Assembly: GCA_905221605.1 (NCBI GenBank)
Contig: CAJNDS010002549.1
Span: 62,001-126,000 of the forward strand
Origin: Symbiodinium natans
Lineage: Eukaryota; Sar; Dinophyceae; Suessiales; Symbiodiniaceae
Direction: 5' to 3'
Length of the DNA stretch: 64,000 nucleotides
Part shown: positions 1 through 10,518 of the stretch, piece after piece
Layout: each line of letters begins with the position of its first letter
How positions within the stretch are numbered: the first letter of the stretch is position 1
Translations under genes and position numbers: made by a program
Notes under the pieces: generated by a model
The model's input: the letters and a program-made list of their open reading frames with translations, nothing else
Told to the model about the DNA's origin: nothing
The model's database searches: none

Positions 1-1
1 T

Positions 2-1330
2 GAGCGTGCCGCGAGGATGCGGGAGATGCAGAACTGTGACAAGGACTTTGAAGCCCTGGTCAGCGAAGGGAAGGCATCTGTTTCAAACATCAACGAGTTA
101 ATTCGAGCGCAGGCATTGCAAGGTCGCTTGGAGGATGCAATGCAAACCCACGACACCATGAAGCTGCATGGCTATACGCCCGATGCTGAAACCTTTGTGT
201 CCCTTCTTGCGGGAGCAGCCCATCAGAGAGATGCCGGACTCGCAAGGAAGATCTTCTTGAAAATGCGGGAACAGGTGATCACTGCCACCCCGAGGGTGTA
301 TGCAACCTTGATTCAGGCGCATGTCCGCGCAGGCGACACTGCATCTGGATATGCTCTGTTGCGAAAGATGGAAGACGAGTCAGTTCAGCCGGATGTCGTG
401 GTTCACACCGTCCTCATCAATGGGCTTGTGAATGAAGGACATATTGAGAAAGCCTGGGAAGAGTTTCATGCTGCAAGAACGTGGAAGTTGATTGAACCTG
501 ATGAGGTCTTATTCACTGTCATGATCAAGGCATGTGCGATCATGCAAGAAGCTGAAAAGGCTCTAAACCTTCTGGATGACCTACGCACCTCTGGGCTGTA
601 TCCCACAGATATCACATATGGTGAAATCATCCACGCTCTGGCAACAACACCTGACCATGCACGAAAGGCCTTTGACTTCTATCGCCAGATGCAGGCTGAA
701 GACTTGCCAATCAGTAGCTTTGTTTACGAGCATTTGCTTCAGGCCTGCAGACAGCTGGGAGATGCCAAGCGAGCGAGAAGCATCGTGGAAGAGATGGGGG
801 AGCACAATGTGGTTCTCAACCCGAACATGTACTGTAGTTTGGTGGGGCTCTTTGCCACAAGCATGCAACGGCCGCATGTGTCAGATGTAGAGAGGCTGCA
901 AAACCTCCGGCATGCATGGGGTGTGGTTTCCGCTGCGCGGGAGGCGTGCCCAGATAAGCTGGACTGGACGAAGTTGTTGAACGAGGTCTTAGGGGTCTAC
1001 GTGGCAGGAGGCTTTTCGGATTTTGCTTTGGACATGCTGCCGCAGTATGCCATCTTTGGTGTGGAGCCTGATGCAGAGACCTGGGAGCATTTGCTCCGCA
1101 TGCTTGGAGAAAGGGACATCGGACGGTTCTTCTCCGTCTGGAACAGTGTCCCCAAGCCGCTGCCGGAGGAACTTTACCAGCTAGCCTTGGAGGTCGCTTT
1201 GCGCTCCCGGTCATCTCAGCAAACCTGCGCAATCCTGGAGGAGATGTATGCGGTGCCTGTATTTCCCAGCCCGCAGTTGACGGAGCGTTTGGCAAGAGCT
1301 GGCCGGCATATCATTCAGCATCTTGGTTGA
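2..1330 (+). CDS. Pentatricopeptide repeat (PPR) protein, 3' part
   Basis: The frame is open from base 2 to the TGA ending at 1330, with no break, so the 5' end lies outside the window; the first in-frame ATG (17) need not be the true start. About 437 residues are visible. At least seven consecutive 33-36-residue helical repeats cover residues 23-268, many ending in a 'PD' or 'PT' turn (for example ESVQPD, KLIEPD, SGLYPT), the hallmark of P-type PPR proteins. The C-terminal 170 residues are helical but repeat poorly. Known PPR proteins bind single-stranded RNA in mitochondria or plastids and act in processing, editing or stability; which organelle and which RNA cannot be told here because the N-terminal targeting region is missing. 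The family is certain, the exact role unknown. Confidence 0.85.
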   Translation, partial: ERAARMREMQNCDKDFEALVSEGKASVSNINELIRAQALQGRLEDAMQTHDTMKLHGYTPDAETFVSLLAGAAHQRDAGLARKIFLKMREQVITATPRVYATLIQAHVRAGDTASGYALLRKMEDESVQPDVVVHTVLINGLVNEGHIEKAWEEFHAARTWKLIEPDEVLFTVMIKACAIMQEAEKALNLLDDLRTSGLYPTDITYGEIIHALATTPDHARKAFDFYRQMQAEDLPISSFVYEHLLQACRQLGDAKRARSIVEEMGEHNVVLNPNMYCSLVGLFATSMQRPHVSDVERLQNLRHAWGVVSAAREACPDKLDWTKLLNEVLGVYVAGGFSDFALDMLPQYAIFGVEPDAETWEHLLRMLGERDIGRFFSVWNSVPKPLPEELYQLALEVALRSRSSQQTCAILEEMYAVPVFPSPQLTERLARAGRHIIQHLG

Positions 1331-2973
1331 GAGATGTTGAGTGGCGGAATGTTCCGGGCGTTTTCCTAGCATAGGCATGTGGCCTTTTCTGGACATGACT
1401 GGCTGCACTGTTTTTGTCACAGTATTGGCCTGCCGGAGGGGCTGAGTTTGTAGTCAGCTGTTAAAGACATGTCAATTGCAATGCTCTCCTGCAACGCGCG
1501 ATGGAGCATGTGCGTTGTCCAGGATCCACCACCAAATCAGCAAGTTTCCAGGAGATGCATGAAGCAAGTCTTGCGATCGAGCAGGTTTATGCGCAGTTCC
1601 CATGCGTCAAGTATGGAGCGGCAAATGTTCAATCTCAGGTTCATTGCGCTCAACCGTGATGTGCGGGTGGCTTCTACCAAGCGAGAGACCGCCCGAAGCT
1701 CAGTCATAGGACCCAATAGGACAACTGGGAATCCTTCTCACCTTGCGTCGAGCAGCACGTGATTTGCCGAGCTGCTGGGCTCCGGGCAGGCCCTGCTTCA
1801 AACTCACATGGACGAGCGCGACACGTACCGTGCTGCAGAGGGCTTAACCGTGAGAAACCCGACGCCCGAGCAGGAGCCTCGCATCACTGGTGCTCATGAC
1901 ACCCTGCGAGAGTCGATGCAAGAAGATTTGCGTGCCATCATGGCGAATCATGGGTCAGTGTTGTGGGCAGGTGCAGGCTTGTTTCCCTTGTCCTGTGTAG
2001 GAATATCGGGACAGATATTTCGACAAGACGCTTGGCAGAAAGCTGTATGGCAACGACGACTGTGATGTCCAAGGGATGTCAAAGTGCTTCTCAAAGAAAA
2101 TTCAAGTACAATAAGTATATGAACTATGGTGCCACTGTGCAAGGTTGAAGGAGCAAGGCGTGTTCAGGCGACCTTGGCTTCCTTTCGGCGAATACCTGGT
2201 CTCTAAGCAAAAGGGTGGTGAAGCTTATGCAAAGCTGCTTGGCCAGGAATGCGTTCTGCATTGCACTTTTGCAAGCCATAGGGCCATAGGGGTGCGAACT
2301 GACACAACATTCCTCTCTTCGAGGCGCGATAGGCCACGTCCAAATCTTCTTGCAACGTCCACATCGCCTTCCTCTTGAGTTCTGAGCATTTTGGTCTCCG
2401 TCGTCTCCGTCGTCTCCATCTCCATCTTCCACCCGACGTGCACAGCGAGTGAAGGCCAGCCTGTTCCCGAGGGCTGGAAGAACGCGCTCCTGCTTTCGCA
2501 GCTAAAGTTGCCTGAGGGTGCATCCCCACGTCGGCGTCTCGACCACTAGTCTCATGGGTTGAACGATGCCGGGGAAAACGCTAACTCGCTGGATGAAACA
2601 CCTGCCAGGGCGCGGAGTGCAAAAGAAAGCTCGCCTTGACACGTGTTTTTCTCATGGCTTGTCCTTGGCTGCATGTCGCCTCTTTGATTCAGCCACTGCA
2701 AGTGCCTTCCTGGTCGCGATGCTGCCTTCAGCTCAAGGGGGGTAGTAGTTCTAAATGTAAGTTTCTGGCTGCTGGGCCTTGTGCAGGTCCGGACCGTGGG
2801 AGTGCCTGAACGGTGCTTGTCAAACGACGGTTGGTCAAACTTCATGTAGAGAACTTCCGAAAACCTGCGAGGTCTTGGCGGTCCGCCTGTGGGGCCGCAT
2901 GCGAGTGAAGGGACGAGGCCCCCGTGCAAGCTAGCGGAGCTTTGGAGTTCACAGTGCCAAGTCTTCTTTCCAG
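1331..2973. other. Intergenic region, no supported gene
   Basis: Several ORFs of 60-180 codons occur on both strands but none shows a motif, a consistent G/C third-position bias or credible splice borders. A 5' exon carrying the start of the Thr/Ser-rich gene at 2974 probably lies here but I could not pick it out. Confidence 0.4.
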
Positions 2974-5900
2974 GTAGCTTTTGCTTACTTCTTGGCTTGC
3001 TGTTGCGAAATGTGGCCGCAACGACTTCAACGACTACAACGACTACAACGAGTTCCACCCAGACACTGTCTTCCACCAACACACTAACCAGCACGTCTTC
3101 CACTCATACGGTGTCTTCCACTCAGACACAGACCAGCTCCACATCTTCCAGCGAGACACAGACCAGCTCCACATCTTCCAGTGCGACACAGACCAGCTCC
3201 ACATCTTCCAGTCAGACACAGACCAGCTCGACATCTTCCATTCCGACACAGACCAGCTCCACATCTTCCACTCAGACGCAGACCAGCTCCACATCTTCCA
3301 CTCAGACACTGACCACCAGCACGGCCACTGCAATAACCATGACCACCACCATGTCTTCTGCGACTCAGACCAGCACCTCGTCTATCCCGGCATCGTCCAC
3401 AACGGTTGTTACGACGACGCTCACGAGCACCACCGCCATCGAGTATGTCAGCGGAGCCTTGATCTTAGCTCAGGTGCTTTTGTAGTGTGCACGGCCTGCA
3501 TGGCCATCGTCTTGAACGTTTCTGACGCAGCTACTCAATGCAGGCTGTGCAGGCAAATGTCGACAATTGTTCGGAGCTCCAGAAGCAAGAAGCCCAAGAC
3601 GGTCTCAAGGCCGGCATTGCAACTGTGGCCCAGGCGCGCGGATGCTGGAAGCTGGTGACATGTGCATGGACACGGCAAGGGCAAGTGATTGCAAGTGCGT
3701 GGGCATTAACCTCAAAGGCTTCTCAATAACTTTTTCAAGCTTATGGTCACGGGCCCACTGTCAAGAATCCTCGCAGAAAGCTCCCTGGAGCTCACGGGAG
3801 GGCGTGCTTTCAAGTTTGCAAGCTCGGGAACAAGATTCGTGCCATTTCGGTGTCGTGTTAATTTGTTTGATGAGGCATGTCCGTTCCCCTGCTCAATCGA
3901 TTGCCTCAGTGCCCGAAGGTGTGTCGAGAAAGCTGCTAGGTGTAAGCTGCCTTTGAGGTGAGATGGCTAGCAGTTGGCGACATTGAATAGGAGTTTGCCA
4001 CTAACTGCTTCGACAGCGAAGCCAAGTCAGACACAACAGCTGCGCAACGCGCTCCAATGTCTGCCCTCGTGTCCATTTCTTTATATTCGGTGGGCATGCC
4101 AAGCGAAGTGGTGCCAGTGCCAGTGCACACAAACAACCGAATGTTCGCAGAATGCATCTGAGCGCCAATCTGTGTCACGAAGCTTGGCAGCTGACAGGTG
4201 GCGGCAGCCGATGTGAGCACCATGTCTGTGCTTGGAAATCGGACCTTTCCCGTCTTTTCATTGCTACACAGTTGGCCCCTGGCGTTGTAGCTTTGCAACC
4301 AAGGCATCACTGCGTGCCCCTTATGGTGCTTGCGAGCGTTTCTTTTTTTTCAACATTGCGGTGCAAGATCGGGAGATTGAAGCAGAGATGGTTGTTTGTT
4401 TTTATTCTTCCCTCTGGCTGAGGATGTGCAGTGCAACGGACGACGTCTCGAGTTTCTCGAGTCCCGGCAGTTGGCCGCGGCTGCGCAGCGGCACTGTCTG
4501 CCTTTGTGCCTAGTTGGGCCTAGTTGTTGGAGGGACCACGTCTATTTCTCATGCGTGGCGTTGTTTCGCAGCACAGGTTCCGGCCCAGATCTCCTATTAC
4601 ATCACTGTGGTTGCCGGCGGTGCCGACGCAGTCAAGGCCGCCGGCAGCCACCGCAGCAGTCACTGCCCAACACCGGGCACCCCCAAGTTGATTCCCCGGT
4701 AACCTACGTGTGCTCCGCGATCAAAAGTGGCCTTTTGCAGGCGACAATTGATGCTGAGTCCGTTGCAGACATGACTCAGAAGTTAACCACCGCACTCACC
4801 AATGCTGCTGTGGCAAACGTTGCCATCCAGGTCGCCGGCTAGAAGATAGCCAACACATGCAGCACGTGGGTGGAGTTCCACTAGGAACAAGTTTTTATGT
4901 GAAACTAAGGTCACCAGCAAGACGACGACCGTAACCAACGAAGTTCCCACCCCTACAACCCCCACGACGTCCACGACGTCTGAAGCCACAACCTCCACCT
5001 CCTCCTCAGGCCTTGGAGGCCCAGAGGGGAAGCCGGGGAAGCCCTGTTGCCACGCGACGCTGTGGTTCCACCCCGCTGCTCACTGTGCCTCCTGTGAGGC
5101 AACCAAAGTGGCGGAGATGACTCGACGCTGATCGTTGTTATAATCGTCCTTTTTGTGGTGCCTCGACCCATTGCAGCAAGCTTCAAAAGCTGTGGTGGAA
5201 GTTGCTGTAAGAATTGTAAGATCTGCTTGAGGTGTTGGTTGCTTGCCTGGCTCCAGTGGGTGGCATTCTGTTCCGCAACCAGGCCGGGTTTGAAAGGCCA
5301 TACGGAAAGCGGGTTGAGTTGCTTTCTGAGTTGGCTTGAGGTGCACGATGATCGCACACGGCAGCTTGCACTCCTTGACGTCAAAGTTGACGAGCCGCTC
5401 GCCTTCGAGATGACCTTGTTGGCCCTAGTTAGCTTGAAGCTTGCCCTTGCATGGCATCCCCTCCCCTACAAAACATGATCCATGTGCACCCCATTGCAGA
5501 CCTCCACGGCCGATAGGCCGCACTCACGGCTGCACACCGGTAGCTGGTAACTGCATGTGCGCGCACGCATTCATGCGGAAGGTGGCTCTGGCTTGCAAGC
5601 TTTGAGTGTATCTCATCCGTGTGAAGTTCGGGTCTCGGACCGCGCAGTGCGTGAGGTTCGAGCATCGACTAGATCAGGTCGAAACACAGGCACGTCTGTT
5701 TCTGTGCAAGAATGACTAGCCAGCCAGATCAACTAGCAGTTGTGTGCTAGACGCGGCAGGTGGATCTGTTCATGGGCAAGTACCAGCGGGAGCTGAGCTG
5801 CTCGGGAATGCAAAGATGTTTTGTACACGAGAGATGCATGGGCCTCACCTGGACCTTCACACAACAAGCTGATTGTTACTGCCAGGCCGTGGTTCGTCAC

Positions 5901-6533
5901 AAGCCACAGCCGCACGCGCAGAGCAGGAGAAGCTGTCTGAGGCATTGGACAAGTTCAAAAAGGAGGCAAGGGCCTTTCTTCAAGAGGAGTACACACCGGA
6001 AATGCTGCGACGCCAGCCTCCTCTACTTGAGTCCTCCTCCAGCAAAACCTCGGCCAACTTGACTGGCAAGAAGCCACAGACACTCCAGAGCCGACTGTGG
6101 CCCACCATGCCCCTCACCTCGCCAGCGATCGTGCGAAAGCAGAGGGACCGGGCTGAAGCTCTGGAGAAGGACATGACGGCAGCTTGCCGTAATGTCGAGG
6201 CTTTGCAGGTCTTGCTAAATGCACTCATCCTTTTTGTTGCTTTGGCTATCTTCAGAAATCGATCCCACGTTAGGGAGACATCAGGTTTCCAATTCTCAAG
6301 TTTTCCTCTTGACGCCAAGGCATTGGGCCAGCAGTTTGCCGCGTTGGTCCGCAAAGTCTTCCCTCAAGGAATCCCTGAGCTTCCCAACCCAGGCCTGGGG
6401 CAAGGACGGGGAGAGCAGACTCCCGCAGTCAGTAGACAAGATGCCAGGGCTCAGCTGCTCAGGTGTCTTCGGCACTCAGCCAGAGCCCATCAACACCACC
6501 CTGGACCAGGACAGCTTCCCTTGCAAGTCTTAG
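2974..6533 (+). CDS. Mucin-like Thr/Ser-rich single-pass membrane protein (spliced)
   Basis: Proposed exons: 2974 to about 3440 or 3485; 4577 to about 4700; 4741-4830; 4910-5018; 5099 to about 5170; 5924-6208; 6369-6533 (stop TAG). The first visible exon has a hydrophobic signal-like stretch (CLLLGLLLRNVAA) and then Thr/Ser-rich sequence with a 10-residue tandem repeat (TQTSSTSSSx). Exon 4741-4830 encodes a helix ending NAAVANVAIQ and joins in phase to 4910 (VTSKTTTVTNE), a second Thr-rich stalk. A GC donor at 5019 joins in phase to 5099 and gives GLGGNQ followed by a membrane segment, LIVVIIVLFVV. Exons 5924-6208 (95 codons) and 6369-6533 (54 codons plus stop) are both phase 0 and encode a charged helical tail (EKLSEALDKFKKEARAF). 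This suggests a signal peptide, an O-glycosylatable outer region, one membrane pass and a cytosolic tail. The start codon and the joining of all exons into one gene are inferred. Confidence 0.5.
3124..3305 (+). repeat. 30-bp coding tandem repeat (6 units)
   Basis: About six copies of a 30-bp unit (core CAGACACAGACCAGCTCCAC), each encoding the decapeptide TQTSSTSSSx. The period is a multiple of three, so copy-number change would keep the frame. It lies in the Thr/Ser-rich exon. Confidence 0.85.
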
Positions 6534-7128
6534 ACACTGCAGGTGAGTCAGAAATATCAGCCAACAGCTGCATCTGCAAAAGGAAGCCTCGCTTTTAAAG
6601 CCCTTCACGCATCCGTTGCTGGCAAGGGTTGCTGCTTGCAGCTCAGTCCTCCACGGTTTGCACCGTGTTCTGCCCTGCCCCACCTTTCTCCAAAGAGAAG
6701 GGAGCTTGACCTTGGTTAGGTGAAAGCCCATGGTGTGTTGGGATCTGCAGAGGGGCAGAAAGACCCGAAGCCGTTCACACCTATCCCTGCAGTGCCTGGG
6801 TACAACCTGGCAGTGTGTAGTCCACTGGTGCTGGTCCCAACGAGCTGCGAGGGCCGAGAGTAGCAAGAAACCAAGGTGATCGTGGACCCTGCTGGCTGGA
6901 GATACATAGGAAAGACAGGCGATGCCAAAGGAGCAGGTGCTGCTTCTGGGTCCATCTACGAGTGGTGCCTTGGATGCTGCAAGCCGACACGCTAGCCTCC
7001 TTTATCTGTTTCTCTCGCTCCCTCATGTTGTTCCTTGGTCAAGCTGACCTTGCGCTCTTTGTTTGCTATCCGGACCCGGTGCCTCTCCCTTGCTCCCACA
7101 GTTCCTGGTCTACTGCTGAAGGCTGGGC

Positions 7129-10100
7129 ATGAAAAAGACCACTGGCAAGTTCCCGGTGGAGGTGCATTCGCATTTCAACACTCATACTGTGGCCTGGTTG
7201 CAGGGCACCTTCGAAATGCCCATGCTAAATTTCAAGTCAACTTTTGAGTACGTGGGAAGAAAAGTTGGACTGTTGATCTCCGTAAGAATGCATGTGCTTG
7301 ATCGTCTAGCCTGGGCTATCGCCAAGGAAGAGGAAGCGGAATCTCGGCCTGTTCAGTGCCTGACCTGCCTTGTTCGAGTACAAGACTAGAATGATTCCGA
7401 GGAAACTCGCGCCAAGTTCTTCGCCTACAACGAAGGAATGCACGTGATACATGTTGTAGGGCCCAAGATCCGGGACCTTCACGGTGCCCTCCACGACTTG
7501 TCACGTTGCTTGGCTGCGCATGCCTGCTTCGGGCTTAGGGGGTATGGATTCGACCTGATTCGAGGATGGGCGCGCAAGTAGTGCATGTGTGCATGCCGGC
7601 TCGTTACACTCAATAAGGAACTTATGTCAACGTTTTCGATGAGTTCTGCCGCACCTTCGAGGGGCCTGCAAGTACCGGCAGACCACCCAATCAGGCGCAC
7701 ACTCTTGGTGTGTTGTTGTCCTCACAGTCTGTGCCATCTTCCTATATGGCACCGCGGGTAGAAGCAATGTTGAGCCGCTAGCCATTTCTCAATATTTATC
7801 AGCTGCACCCTTCCAGCTGCAAAGGTGCTGCGCTTACTCCCAGTCTCATCCGGAGTCTTCCTGCAAAACAAGAAGCCGCTTGGTCTCATGAGCCGCGTAC
7901 GTGTCTCTTCACTATTTTTGCTGACCTTCTTGTTCTAAGCTTTTAGTTGTCCCAGGCTGGACCGCTACATGGCAGAGATCACGTGGAGTGCGATCTCCCT
8001 GGCCTTTGGCATGATGCCGACAGCACAACAGGACGTAATCAGAAGTTCTTCGATCGAGGTCTGCATCTTCAAAAAGTCCGAACTCAAGTTGTACGAGGAG
8101 TCCCTGGCAAGAAAGGTTGCGTTGGTGGCAGGCGAAAAGCTCAAACTCACAGAGGCAATGAGCAGCGTTCCGCAGAAATTTGGGGGCTTTGACTGGATCC
8201 GGAACAAGAACGGCCCCAGCGACCGTCTAGAAAGACTTGGGTGCTTCATCAACACGGCTCACGCACTGGCGGGCAGTGGCTACTCGCTGCCGTCAGGTGC
8301 GGCTGTGCCGCTGGATTCGCGGACCTCCGTGCAAGGCACAGAGGTCATCGATGCAGGAGCCTTCCAGGCCCAAACCGGCGGTGCCCGAGGCAACAAGTCC
8401 TTGAGGCATGATGACCTGACTGTTATGGAGGTCGCTCTCAAGATACAAGCCTCGGGCAAAGCCACTGTCGCCGTGAATGCGGCCTCAGCATACCAAGTGG
8501 GGGGTGGGGTCATGAGTGGAGGCAGGCATGCTCTGGAAGAAACTTGGTGCACCATGTCTACACTCTTGCCGTCGCTTCAGAAGATTCAGTGGCAGGAACG
8601 TCGGTCGCCAGACCACTCCCAGCACCACGGGCATTTCCACCCACACATCCCAGTGACCTCGTGCATTCTAAGCCCCCAAGTGCAGGTCTTCCGAGACACC
8701 AGTGCCAGGGGATATGCTTTCCAGGAGAGGCCCACAGCCCTCACAGGCGTGTGCAGCATTGCAATGTTCAACATGAACTTCCGCGTGAGCGACAGCCCTC
8801 TGGATGCCCCCCACGACTTTGCAGAGTACTGCCGCCAAGTGAAAGCCAAATTTAGAGCGACACTTGCTTGCCTGCAAAAGCTGAAAGCCTCAGTCCTGGT
8901 GTGCCCTGACGTGGGCTGTGGAGTCTTTGAGAATGACCCAGAAGTCGTGGGGTGCCTTCTGGGCGAAGCCATACTCGAATACCCGGGCGATTTGGAGGTG
9001 GTAACCACTGGCAAGCCGGCCTTTTTCAGGGCAATGAAGGCCACAGTGGAGGCTGACCCGCCGCAGCCCCTGAAAGAGACTTCGGCTACGCCACCGGAGT
9101 CGTTCCTCCGATCTCTGCCGAAGCCAAAGGCTAAGGGAAAGCCGCACGGAGCGCCGCCGACGGTCTATGGGTCTGCGACTGCTGGAGCCCCAGCGCGACA
9201 ATGTCCTTGCTGCCGTACCCATGCTGTGTGCTCCCGAAATTGATTTAGCACCCCGCGGTTTTTCCTCCTCACAGGGCGGCGCTCCACCGGCCAAGTCGGC
9301 TCCCGCAGCTCCGGCGGGAGCTCCTCCAGCTGACTCGAGGCGCCCTCCTTTGCAGAGTCCCTGCGTCTTCTTGAGCTGCTGCTTGTTTCGTCTTATGCTG
9401 TGTCTGTGTAAGTGTACGACTCCCCTGTACGGTGCCGTCTCTGCTCATTGTGGATCTTGACTGCGAAAGTGTACAGATACGGCCCTATAGGGGGACCAAA
9501 TGAAGCCCTGAAGAAAGTCGGAGAAACAATTCTGCGCTTAGCTGCTTGGCTGCGAGGCCTCCCGCAGCAAAGGGTAAGGTGCCAGCCCGAGATGAATCTG
9601 AGACAATGCCTTGCAATGCTTGCCAAATCAATTTCTGGATCCAAGTGGGATCAGAGTCTCGTGCCGTGCTGTTTCGCAGAACTTCAGAGCCTGTGGAAGT
9701 CTTGCCGTCTTGGAGCAATCAGGCGGCGCCTCCGGCAGATCCCAAGGCGAAGACCATGCTGGGACCATGTACTCGAGAAATTTAGGTCAAACACATGGTC
9801 GAAACGAGTCGCCAGCGAACTCCAAAACTCCAAGAACATGCATGCCGATCATGTCACTCGGCGTTTGTCGCACCTGACATGGTCAGAGTGTGAGTGGAAA
9901 CTCATTGCGAGACAAACTCAAGGTCAGCAGCTTGGGAAAGGGATCGGCTGTTAAGACCATCTCCGATCGTTTGCTGCTCGGAGCATTGCGAGGCCGCGCC
10001 AGCGCCTGCGCCAGCGGCTGTTGCGAAGGCCAAGGCAAGAACCGAAGCTAGGGCGCACATTTTGGCACATTTGTTTTTGATGTATTTTGTCTCGATGATC

Positions 10101-10518
10101 GTGTCTGAGTAACGGTGGGCCTTACCATAGGCACCGGCTGCAGATCCCAAGGCGAAGGCATGGAGAGAGAGAGAGAGAGAGGAGGAAGAAGAAGAAGAAG
10201 GAGGAGGAGGAGAAGCGCAGGGTCTCGCAAGTCTCAGGCCCTGAAGGCTTTGTACTATGCTTTAGTGACAGCAGACAGAGGCTGCCCCTGCAGCTGCAGA
10301 TCCGAAAGCGAAGGCTTGGCCGATGTGCTCGGTCAGTGCAAACCCAACCGTTTTCTGTTCTGACGAGGCTGCTCCTGCAGCTGCAGATCCCAAGGCGAAG
10401 GCAACGAAATGAATGGTTTGGTGAGAAAAGGGGAGAATCTAGAACGAATATACCAATGACATTGGGCGCTGTTGTTGTTTGTTGTTTCCTCTTTTGCGGA
10501 TGGCAGGCGAAGCCTTAG
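7129..10518 (+). CDS. Macro-domain / poly(ADP-ribose) glycohydrolase-like protein (TIGR02452-type), spliced
   Basis: A true ATG at 7129 opens an exon to a GT donor at 7252. Exon 7390 to about 7500 carries HVIHVVGPK, a macro-domain-type strand. The main exon starts at 7956 and stays open to 9243. Its centre reads VAVNAASAYQVGGGVMSGG and then RHALEE: the GGG-x(8)-(Q/L)EE signature that binds ADP-ribose and supplies the catalytic Glu pair in bacterial-type PARG. It continues with CILSPQVQVFRD, ERPTALTGVCSIAMFN and DVGCGVFENDP, all typical of the family. The usual QEE is LEE here, keeping both Glu. Known family members cleave poly(ADP-ribose) or bind ADP-ribose. The 3' part is an Ala/Pro/Lys-rich tail made of micro-exons (9275, 9723-9752, 9993-10034, 10131-10157, 10281-10313, 10368-10400), possibly ending AKP-stop at 10507-10518. 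Function of the core is firm; the N-terminal exons and tail ends are less so. Confidence 0.75.
9723..10400 (+). repeat. Array of five repeated phase-0 micro-exons
   Basis: Near-identical 27-42-bp segments lie at 9723-9752, 9993-10034, 10131-10157, 10281-10313 and 10368-10400. Each follows an AG acceptor and encodes a variant of APAAADPKAK; in four of five the next bases are GC (GCAAGA, GCATGG, GCTTGG, GCAACG), fitting GC-AG introns. All are whole numbers of codons, so each can be added or skipped without changing frame. The spacers are 240, 96, 123 and 54 bp and differ in sequence. It looks like serial duplication of one exon encoding a Pro/Ala/Lys linker. Confidence 0.6.
10159..10213. repeat. 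GA/GAA/GGA microsatellite
   Basis: GA dinucleotides followed by GAA and GGA triplets, inside the intron after the micro-exon at 10131. Confidence 0.9.
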
